In this document: in pieces, positions 14,337 to 20,220 of the stretch
Layout: each line of letters opens with the position of its first letter
Numbering within the stretch: the first letter of the stretch is position 1
Assembly (NCBI GenBank): GCA_035340095.1
Contig: DAORGN010000075.1
Location: forward strand, 1-20,220
Length of the DNA stretch: 20,220 nucleotides
Source: JAEUKA01 sp035340095
GTDB taxonomy: Bacteria > Myxococcota_A > Polyangia > Palsa-1104 > JAEUJZ01
Direction of reading: 5' to 3'
The notes under the pieces: generated by a model
Database searches by the model: none
What the model was told of the DNA's origin: nothing
Seen by the model: only the letters and a program-made list of their open reading frames with translations
Program-made: the position numbers and the translations under genes

Positions 14337-15281
14337 CTACAGGAAGTTCACGACGAGCTGAAGCTCGGTGAGTGTGTCGAGCTTCTGGTTGTAGCGACCA
14401 GCGAAGTTCGGATCATAAGCAAACGCCGTCGTTAGACCGGGCGCGTTGTTGTAGCGCAGCATCGTCGCTGCACGCAGGCTCAGCGCTTTCCAGACTTTGG
14501 TCGTAAACGCGAGCTGACCGTTTACGCGGGTTGCGCTTCCTGCTCCCACGTCACGATCGCCGATGTGCGCGGTGTTGAAGTTGACCAGCGCTTCGACGTT
14601 GGCTTCGACGCTGGTGTGATCCGCGACCGACAGCACATAACCGGCGAAGATCCGCGCCGAGTGCAAAAACACGTTTTCAGCAAAGTTGGCCGGCGGAACG
14701 TCGGGCACGATGTACTTGGTGTAGTTGAAGTCGTAGCCAAGTTCGGCGCTGAGCAGGTGCATCTTGGTGTTGACCAGCTGGCGCGAATAACCAATCTGGC
14801 CGCCGCCCATAAACTGCTTCGATGCCGGCAGATCAAGTCCCGCCGAGGCCATCAGGTAGCCGGTGTTGTTCTTCGAAAAGAACCGGTCGTAGCGGAATGT
14901 ACCGAGGAGCAGCGCGGCGGTTCGCTTGCGATCGACGGTCAGCTCGCTTTCATCATCGGCGACTTTGTTGCCGTTGGCGTCGGTGAACACCACGATGTCG
15001 GTGACGCCGTAGATGCCCTTGATGCCGAGCGCGATCTTGTTGGTTCCGTCGTTGCGTGAGGCATTGGCGCCGCCGCTCAGCGTCATCACGCTGGCGTTGC
15101 CGGTGCTGATCGAAAAGCCTGCCGAGGCCGATGCTTTCCAAATGACTTCCTTGACCTCTTCCTGCTTGCCAAACTCTTGCTTGACGACGGGAACTTGGTC
15201 TTGGGCGAGCGCTGGTGCCGCTGAAACGAGCAGCCCGCCCAGCAGGGCTGAGACGGTAAAAAGATGTTGTTTCGTGAACAT
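14337..15281 (-). CDS. DUF481-family outer-membrane protein
   Basis: A 314-residue exported protein. Signal peptide 1-26 (TVSALLGGLLVSAAPALA, cleavage before QDQ). The mature part is a YdiY-like DUF481 barrel: WKASASAGFSISTGNASVMTLSGGA near the start, repeated strands such as FRYDRFFSKNNTGYLMASAGLD, and a C-terminal ELQLVVNFL ending in Phe-Leu, consistent with an outer-membrane barrel terminus. The same frame stays open upstream to 16574, but that part lies antisense to the regulator gene and is not coding; the ATG at 15281 has AAGGAG about 9 nt upstream and begins exactly at the signal peptide. A sigma-54-type promoter precedes it. Related proteins are often induced by salt or acid stress; ligand unknown. 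Confidence 0.85.
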   Translation of the reverse strand: MFTKQHLFTVSALLGGLLVSAAPALAQDQVPVVKQEFGKQEEVKEVIWKASASAGFSISTGNASVMTLSGGANASRNDGTNKIALGIKGIYGVTDIVVFTDANGNKVADDESELTVDRKRTAALLLGTFRYDRFFSKNNTGYLMASAGLDLPASKQFMGGGQIGYSRQLVNTKMHLLSAELGYDFNYTKYIVPDVPPANFAENVFLHSARIFAGYVLSVADHTSVEANVEALVNFNTAHIGDRDVGAGSATRVNGQLAFTTKVWKALSLRAATMLRYNNAPGLTTAFAYDPNFAGRYNQKLDTLTELQLVVNFL

Positions 15282-15339
15282 AGGGTTACGCTCCTTGGCT
15301 CTCCGCGGCTGCGGGAGCTTTTGTTTGGCCAGCAAGATT

Positions 15340-15355
15340 AGCAATCCATATACCA
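15340..15355 (-). promoter_or_regulatory. Candidate sigma-54 (-24/-12) promoter of DUF481-ompA
   Basis: The minus strand reads TGGTATATGGATTGCT, which has the invariant GG-N10-GC spacing and ends in the TTGC of the sigma-54 consensus TGGCACG-N4-TTGCW; 9 of 12 informative positions match. Start of transcription would be about 48 nt before the DUF481 ATG. No convincing sigma-70 promoter competes on this strand. Confidence 0.55.
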
Positions 15356-15404
15356 CTCGTTGTTGTCGGCGGATCGCAAGGAACGCACAAGGCAAAACGG
15401 CGGC

Positions 15405-15441
15405 AATTGGGGCATTTTTGCCAAAATTGGGGCATTTTTGC
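15405..15441. promoter_or_regulatory. Tandem 17-bp sites, candidate enhancer (UAS) for the sigma-54 activator
   Basis: AATTGGGGCATTTTTGC occurs perfectly at 15405-15421 and 15425-15441, exactly 20 bp apart. Each has a partial dyad, GGCA-TTTT-TGCC in the first copy and GGCA-TTTT-TGCT in the second. They lie about 76-112 bp upstream of the predicted sigma-54 start, where NtrC-type activators normally bind as stacked dimers. Confidence 0.6.
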
Positions 15442-15488
15442 TGCTGCCGTCCTTGCCGTGTGCGCTCAAATCGGCGAACCTGCGTCAG

Positions 15489-15529
15489 GTCAGATCGCGT
15501 CCTTCCCTGCATGCGGATCGCGGTCTGAC
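15489..15529 (+). other. Imperfect 11-bp hairpin ahead of the regulator gene
   Basis: GTCAGATCGCG (15489-15499) pairs with CGCGGTCTGAC (15519-15529) with one wobble and a 19-nt loop, ending 67 nt before the GTG start. No T-run follows. It could be an operator dyad or a leader RNA structure. Confidence 0.3.
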
Positions 15530-15596
15530 GGAACGTGGGAGCGCACGGATTTTGACGGGCAAAAAAGACGAACGAGGCGCGGCGAGAAGGTCTGCG

Positions 15597-16946
15597 GTGG
15601 GCAGTGTTCTTTTGATCGAGGACGATCCCGATCAAGCGATGCTGGTGAGCGATTTTCTGACGCGGCGCGGTCTGCGGCTGCGGAGCGCGTGCGACGCTGA
15701 ACAGGGGCTCTTGCTTCTCGAAGAGGAGTCGCCCGATCTCATCTTGTGTGACATCAACCTGCCAGGGATAAGCGGAGTTGAGTTTCTGGCGACGGTGCGA
15801 CCGCGCCATCCGCAGGTTGCGATGCTGATGATGACAGCGTTTAGTTCGATCGAGCAGGCCATCGAGTGCATCAGGCTGGGGGCCGACGACTACATCACAA
15901 AGCCTTTGCACCTGGCTGATCTCGACGGACGGATCGATCGTGCGCTGGAAAGTCGGGCGACCAAAACGCGACTCGAACTGCTCGAAAACGAAGTGCGCGA
16001 CCGCCATCGCTTCGACAACATGATTGGGCGATCCGCGGCGATGCAGCGGGTGTTCCAGATCATCCAGCGGGCGGCGCAGACCAGTGCCACCGTGCTGATT
16101 TCGGGCCGAACGGGAACCGGCAAAGAACTGGTGGCGCGCGCGCTTCACTACCACAGCAATCGGGCGAGCAAGCCGTTTGTCGACATCAACTGCGGTGCGC
16201 TGCCGGAACAGCTCGTGGCTTCGGAGCTGTTTGGACATCAAAAAGGCGCGTTTACCGGCGCCACCGAGATGCGCAAAGGTCTGTTTGAAACCGCGGAAGG
16301 GGGCACGCTGTTTCTCGATGAAGTGCAGTCGCTGAAAGCCGATTTGCAGACCATGCTGTTGCGCGCGCTTCAGGAACGCACGATCCGGCGCGTCGGTGGT
16401 CGCGAAAACATCAGCGTGGATGTCCGCATCATTGCTGCGACCAACCGAGACATTGCCGATGCGGTGCGCCGTGGAGAGTTTCGCGAGGATTTGTACTATC
16501 GGCTCAACGTCGTTTCGATAAGCCTTCCGGATCTGCGCGAGCGCACCGAAGACATTCCGCTGCTGATTGAACACCTGCTCAAGCAGCGGCAGGGAGACGG
16601 GCCCCCCTGTCAGTTTTCACCTGAGGCGATGCGGCTGCTCCAGGGCTACCCGTGGCCGGGCAATGTCCGCGAGCTGCACAACGCGGTGGAGTGTGCCTTG
16701 ACGATTGGTCGCCCGCCGGTTTTGCAGATCGCGGATCTGCCGCCGCACATTGCGCTTCCCAGCAAGGGTCAAGGCGCGACGGAAAGGCCGCTTGCGCGCA
16801 CGCTGGATGAAGTCGAACGGATTCACATTCTGCGGATTCTCGACGAGCTGGATCAAAATCACACCCGCGCTGCCGAGGTCTTGGGAATTGATCGGCGGAC
16901 CCTGTATCGCAAGCTCGACAAGTATCGAATCCAGCATCCGGAATAG
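15597..16946 (+). CDS. NtrC-type sigma-54-dependent response regulator
   Basis: A 449-residue bacterial enhancer-binding protein. Receiver domain 1-120: acidic pocket EDD (8-10), phospho-acceptor Asp52 in LCDINLPG, Thr80 and Lys102 (TKP). AAA+ domain about 140-390: Walker A GRTGTGKE (170-177; consensus is GESGTGKE), sigma-54 contact loop GAFTGA (217-222), Walker B GGTLFLDE (235-242), ATNRD, REDLYYRLNVV, and YPWPGNVREL (351-360). C-terminal Fis-type helix-turn-helix 420-442 (NHTRAAEVLGIDRRTLYRKL). GTG at 15597 is chosen because the receiver begins there and GAGAAGG lies 6 nt upstream; the frame is open upstream to a TTG at 15360, but that extension looks non-coding. No partner histidine kinase is in the window. 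The divergent DUF481-ompA pair with its -24/-12 element is the likely target. Confidence 0.94.
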   Translation: MGSVLLIEDDPDQAMLVSDFLTRRGLRLRSACDAEQGLLLLEEESPDLILCDINLPGISGVEFLATVRPRHPQVAMLMMTAFSSIEQAIECIRLGADDYITKPLHLADLDGRIDRALESRATKTRLELLENEVRDRHRFDNMIGRSAAMQRVFQIIQRAAQTSATVLISGRTGTGKELVARALHYHSNRASKPFVDINCGALPEQLVASELFGHQKGAFTGATEMRKGLFETAEGGTLFLDEVQSLKADLQTMLLRALQERTIRRVGGRENISVDVRIIAATNRDIADAVRRGEFREDLYYRLNVVSISLPDLRERTEDIPLLIEHLLKQRQGDGPPCQFSPEAMRLLQGYPWPGNVRELHNAVECALTIGRPPVLQIADLPPHIALPSKGQGATERPLARTLDEVERIHILRILDELDQNHTRAAEVLGIDRRTLYRKLDKYRIQHPE

Positions 16947-16979
16947 GAATCGAACCGCGCATCCGGAATAGGAAACGAA
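16934..16979 (+). repeat. 25-bp-spaced tandem duplication across the regulator stop codon
   Basis: GCATCCGGAATAGGAA occurs at 16934-16949 and 16959-16974; including downstream bases, 20 of 21 positions match. The first copy encodes the last residues (HPE) and TAG stop of the regulator, the second is just outside the gene. A small local duplication; no function is implied. Confidence 0.75.
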
Positions 16980-17018
16980 GCAAGCCGGAAAGTCAGGAAT
17001 GCGGAAGGGAAGGGCGGC

Positions 17019-17052
17019 GGACCCCTTTTGCGCGTGGCAGAAAAAGGGGCCC
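17019..17052. terminator. Bidirectional hairpin between convergent regulator and surface-protein genes
   Basis: CCCCTTTT (17022-17029) and AAAAGGGG (17042-17049) form a perfect 8-bp stem with a 12-nt loop; two more G-C pairs (17019-17020 with 17051-17052) follow after one mismatch. It lies in the 117-bp gap between the two stops. There is no external T-run, so the terminator call rests on stem and position. Confidence 0.45.
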
Positions 17053-17063
17053 CAAAGGCGGGC

Positions 17064-20000
17064 TTACGACGAAAGCGAGCGACGGCGCAGACCCAGGACG
17101 ATGAGCAGCGCCAGACCCAACAGCGAAGCCGGAGACTGCGACCCGTTGTGGCCTTGCGCACTGCACGAAACACCACCCCCAAACAGGCGGTAGTGATCGG
17201 TTCCGGCGATGTTGTTGGCCGGATTTGGGTCCATGTTGCTCGGCGCACTGATCACGGCGGTCGCTGATCCGCTCCGACCCGAAGTGCTACCCGATCCGCT
17301 GCTTGGCATTTTTACGGTGACGCTGACCGGGGGCGCGCTGCCCTGCGGAATGCTGTCGCGCGTACAAAGCACCGTGCTGGCATCACGAGAACAAGTCCAG
17401 CCGTCGCCGCTTGGTTCATCGATCACTTCGGCACCGGGCGGAAGCTGGATCGTGATGACCGGGTTTGACACCGGATCGGGGCCCGCGTTGGACGCTTCTG
17501 CGACGATCACCACTGGATCGCTCGGGTTTGGTCCGGTCGGGTTGCGACTGACTTTGATCGACAGATCCGAACCGCTCGGCGTGCGATTTCCGACTTCCAC
17601 CGATGCTTGGTTGTTGCTCGGATTGGGATCACTGTTCGACGGAGAGCTGACCACCGCGGACACCGCACCGGCACTTTTGCTCGGGTCGGCTGGCGCTGGC
17701 GTGTTGAGCACCATTGTGATCGGCGCCGCTTTCCCAACCGGCAGATCGGCGCTTCCGTAGCAGGTGAACGATGCGCCATTTTGCAGACAAGTCCAGCCGG
17801 TTCCCGACGGGGCTTGCTTCACCGTGCTGCCTGGCGGAATCGTGAACGTCACACTCGGGTTTGCGACGCTGCCTGGCCCATTGTTGCTCGGCGACAGTTT
17901 GTACGTAACGTCCATGCCTGGGCCGCCGCTTGCGGGATCTTTGCTGACCTCGATGGCCAGATCGGCGTTTGTTGCAGGCTGCGTCGGTCGCGTATCCACC
18001 ACCGCGGTGTTGTTGCCGGGGTTTGGATCGTTATTCTTCGGCGCCGTCACCACCACCGTCGTCGATGGCGTCCCAGCTGGCGAGCTGGGGGCATCGGTCG
18101 GCAGCTTGACTTTGACCACAATCGGCGGGGCCGATCCGAGCGCAATCGTGTCGCGGGTACACATCGCGGTGGTTCCGCTCTGCGTGCACTGCCAGCCATC
18201 GCCCGCCGCCGGCTGCGTCACCACCGCACCTGGCGGCAGGTTGAACACGACGACCGGATTGCTGACCGCATCGGGGCCTTTGTTGGTTGCGACCCCGGTG
18301 TACGTCACTTCATCGCCCGGCATTGGATTCGGTTTGTCGGTCGTGATCTTGACCGCGAGATCCGATCCCGTGGGCGTGACTGCCGTGCTGCTGGCAATCG
18401 GTTTTTCATCGACGTTGTTGGCCGGATTCGGATCAAACGTCGTCGGAGAATCCACCGTTCCGGCCACCACGCCCGGCGATGCGCCCGGTGCCGTCGGTTT
18501 GGGCGCGATGATTTTGATCGAAACCGGACTCGCGGTCTGACCCGACACAATGGCCGGGGCGATGCATGTCACCGTCGTGCCGTTGCGCGTACACGCCCAG
18601 CCTGTTCCCGACGGCTCTTGCGTCACCACACTGCCAGGAGGAATCGAAAACGTGATGTACGGACTCTGCGCGGTGTCCGGTCCACTGTTCTTCGCTTGCA
18701 GCGAAAACTGGGTTTCCATCGTCGGGCCGTTGGTGTCCGGCGTCTTGGTCACGGTCAGCGACAAATCCGCCGATCCTGCCGGCTGCTTGGCACCGACATC
18801 AACCACCGCGGAGTTGTTGCCCGGATTGGGATCGGTTCCGCTCGGCGAGCCAATCAGCACCGGCACTTGCGGCGTTCCCGTCGTGCCCGGCATCGTCGGT
18901 GTCTTGAACTTCACCTGCAGATCCGGCGCGCTGCTTCCCGCCGGCAGATCCATTTTCAGCGTGCAGGTATAGCTGTTTCCGTTCGCGGTGCACGACCACG
19001 GCGCAAGCGGATCGCCCGGCATCGGCGGTGGCTGCGTGATCACACTTCCGGGCGGAATCGAAAACACGACCACTGGTTTTGGCGCCGCATCCGGTCCGTT
19101 GTTTTTGGCCGAAATCGTGACGGTGGTTTCATCCCCCGGATTGGGCGACGTCGGGCTCTTTTTGACACTGACTTCCAGATCCGAAACGGGCTGCTTGACC
19201 ACCACACCAGCTATCGGCGCCGATCCGGTTGCGCTGTTGTTTCCCGGCAGTGGGTCGGCATAGCCCGGCGGCGGATACGCGCTGACTCCCAGATCGAGCG
19301 TCGGTTGCGTCGCGGGCTGCGGCACCGGCAGCGTTACTTTGAACGTCAGCGATCCATCTTTGGGCAAGTCCGCTTGCGACGGCAGCGGGCCCATGCCCAT
19401 CGTCATGCCGCCCGGACACGTCACGCCAAGACCCATCGGCATGCAGGTCCAGGTGACTTTGCTTGGGTCGACTCCCGAAGGCAGCGTCGTCACGATGTCC
19501 GCACCCAGCGCCGGATTTTCACCCGCGTTTTTCACCGTCACGGTGTAGTCGACATTCATTCCCTGCTGCACCATGCCCGACGGCGGCACGACCGATACCT
19601 GAATATCGGCGGGCAAGCAGATCGGGTATCCGCTGGGCATTCCCATCGAAGTCGGCTGGCGCGGCGCTTGGATCGAAATGCCGTCGTTGCCATTGGTTGC
19701 GCCATTCGATGGAAACTTGCTGACCGTCGATGCAACGCTGGTTCCGCCCGTCTGTCCCTTGGCCGATACCGTTGGTTTGCCGCCGGCCAAATAGACGATG
19801 ACGCCGCCGCCGCCACCGCCGCCCGGACCGTCGGCTTCGAGTGCATCACTCGGCGATCGTTTCTGCGCCCCACCATATCCACCGTTTGCGGACAGCTGGA
19901 CGCTCGCGTCAATCGACTTCCCGGTGAGCAGGAAGATCGATCCACCGCCACCGCCGCCGCCCGCCGCATCACCGTGGCTGTTGCCGGTATCTGCTCCGTC

Positions 20001-20220
20001 GCCGCCGTTGGCTTGAATGAGTCCGCCGCTGCCCATCGGTACCGTCACACTCCCCGATAGGAGCACGACCACGCCGCCGCCCGTCCCGCCATTGCCACCG
20101 GAGTTGTTGTCCTGATCACCGGCGCCACCGCCACCGCCCATGAACAGCTCCGTACCGGGGGCGGGATTTTGGGGATGACCACCGAGCCCACCGACATCTT
20201 GGCGCAGGTTGCCGCCCCAT
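17064..20220 (-). CDS. Large surface protein: Gly-rich domain, six DUF11 repeats, MYXO-CTERM tail (5' partial)
   Basis: The minus-strand frame is open to the right edge, so the true start and any signal peptide lie outside; at least 1051 residues are encoded here. Numbering from the Met at 20141: residues 1-160 are Gly-rich (runs of six or seven Gly between short hydrophobic strands such as SIFLLTG and VIVYLAG). Six DUF11-type repeats follow at about 178-310, 319-452, 457-590, 592-718, 726-851 and 857-980. Most have the pattern (S/A)DL, N-x-GPD, IPPGS, a Trp-x-Cys...Cys pair and a DPNPxNN end. The tail (about 988-1025) has Cys993, a hydrophobic stretch (SLLGLALLIVLGL) and RRR, matching MYXO-CTERM signals processed at the cell surface in myxobacteria. 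It is expected to be an exported, surface-anchored adhesin or matrix protein; the partner is unknown. Confidence 0.9.
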   Translation of the reverse strand, partial: WGGNLRQDVGGLGGHPQNPAPGTELFMGGGGGAGDQDNNSGGNGGTGGGVVVLLSGSVTVPMGSGGLIQANGGDGADTGNSHGDAAGGGGGGGSIFLLTGKSIDASVQLSANGGYGGAQKRSPSDALEADGPGGGGGGGVIVYLAGGKPTVSAKGQTGGTSVASTVSKFPSNGATNGNDGISIQAPRQPTSMGMPSGYPICLPADIQVSVVPPSGMVQQGMNVDYTVTVKNAGENPALGADIVTTLPSGVDPSKVTWTCMPMGLGVTCPGGMTMGMGPLPSQADLPKDGSLTFKVTLPVPQPATQPTLDLGVSAYPPPGYADPLPGNNSATGSAPIAGVVVKQPVSDLEVSVKKSPTSPNPGDETTVTISAKNNGPDAAPKPVVVFSIPPGSVITQPPPMPGDPLAPWSCTANGNSYTCTLKMDLPAGSSAPDLQVKFKTPTMPGTTGTPQVPVLIGSPSGTDPNPGNNSAVVDVGAKQPAGSADLSLTVTKTPDTNGPTMETQFSLQAKNSGPDTAQSPYITFSIPPGSVVTQEPSGTGWACTRNGTTVTCIAPAIVSGQTASPVSIKIIAPKPTAPGASPGVVAGTVDSPTTFDPNPANNVDEKPIASSTAVTPTGSDLAVKITTDKPNPMPGDEVTYTGVATNKGPDAVSNPVVVFNLPPGAVVTQPAAGDGWQCTQSGTTAMCTRDTIALGSAPPIVVKVKLPTDAPSSPAGTPSTTVVVTAPKNNDPNPGNNTAVVDTRPTQPATNADLAIEVSKDPASGGPGMDVTYKLSPSNNGPGSVANPSVTFTIPPGSTVKQAPSGTGWTCLQNGASFTCYGSADLPVGKAAPITMVLNTPAPADPSKSAGAVSAVVSSPSNSDPNPSNNQASVEVGNRTPSGSDLSIKVSRNPTGPNPSDPVVIVAEASNAGPDPVSNPVITIQLPPGAEVIDEPSGDGWTCSRDASTVLCTRDSIPQGSAPPVSVTVKMPSSGSGSTSGRSGSATAVISAPSNMDPNPANNIAGTDHYRLFGGGVSCSAQGHNGSQSPASLLGLALLIVLGLRRRSLSS

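Larger units (their letters stand above)
15282..15596. other. Divergent control region between DUF481 and the sigma-54 activator
   Basis: This 315-bp gap holds, from the DUF481 side, its ribosome binding site, a -24/-12 element (15340-15355), two 17-bp direct repeats (15405-15441), an 11-bp imperfect hairpin (15489-15529) and the GAGAAGG ribosome binding site of the regulator. On the plus strand a weak TTGGCC-N18-TATACC pair (15325-15354) might drive the regulator and would overlap the -24/-12 element. I see no other coding potential on the plus strand apart from a TTG-initiated extension of the regulator frame. Confidence 0.6.

Noticed and set aside
15405..15441. Reading the 17-bp repeats themselves as plus-strand sigma-54 promoters (GG...GC)
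   Set aside because: GG and GC are separated by 9 rather than 10 bases, and no A/T after the GC in the consensus position; an enhancer role fits better.
15282..16574. Long antisense open frame continuous with the DUF481 gene (about 430 extra codons)
   Set aside because: It lies opposite the strongly supported sigma-54 regulator, has an Arg/His/Gln-rich composition typical of antisense GC-rich frames, and the signal peptide and ribosome binding site place the DUF481 start at 15281.
19801..19965. GCC/GGC triplet runs resembling a repeat element
   Set aside because: They are simply codons of the Gly-rich domain of the surface protein.
17607..20060. Plus-strand open frame of about 817 codons opposite the surface protein
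   Set aside because: Arg/His-rich translation without domains; the minus-strand DUF11/MYXO-CTERM protein explains the sequence. Lack of stops is a by-product of codon bias.

Overview
The window looks like a chromosomal piece of a moderately GC-rich, Gram-negative bacterium of the Myxococcota (deltaproteobacterial) type. The main clues are a cell-surface protein ending in a MYXO-CTERM-like tail (Cys, then a hydrophobic segment, then an Arg cluster), an OmpA protein with thrombospondin type 3 calcium repeats, DUF11 repeats, a glycine-rich surface domain and a sigma-54 activator. I see no rRNA, tRNA, CRISPR array, insertion sequence or phage gene.

Layout. (1) Plus strand, 208-3489: an alpha/beta-hydrolase (monoacylglycerol-lipase type), an outer-membrane barrel protein with a Gly/Lys/Asp-rich tail, and a PPK2 polyphosphate kinase whose ribosome binding site lies in a 14-bp RNA hairpin. 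(2) Minus strand, 12874 down to 3551: a tightly packed row of an SDR/NAD epimerase, pdxA, a polytopic membrane protein with a PH-like N-terminus and a long Asp/Glu tract, a TlpA-like thioredoxin, a metallophosphoesterase-AAA ATPase fusion, a second AAA ATPase, and (after 97 nt with its own repeats) cysK. Gaps are 30, 33, 33, 0 and about -1 nt up to the second ATPase, so the first six genes are probably one transcription unit. It starts from a candidate promoter embedded in a 37-bp direct repeat. (3) Minus strand, 15281 down to 13030: DUF481 outer-membrane protein plus OmpA/TSP3 protein. (4) Plus strand, 15597-16946: an NtrC-type response regulator divergent from (3). (5) Minus strand, 17064 to the right edge: a large DUF11/MYXO-CTERM surface protein, 5' end outside the window.

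Two parts stand out. First, the cassette 10792-4626: membrane protein, periplasmic thiol protein, phosphoesterase-ATPase and ATPase. The two ATPases share an NP(F/Y)V...FVGR lead-in and a Walker A motif and are translationally coupled. It could be an uncharacterised signalling, stress or conflict system; its function cannot be read from sequence alone. Second, the 15282-15596 intergenic region holds what looks like a complete sigma-54 control unit: a -24/-12 element pointing at DUF481, two identical 17-bp sites exactly 20 bp apart at the usual enhancer distance, and the activator gene on the other side.
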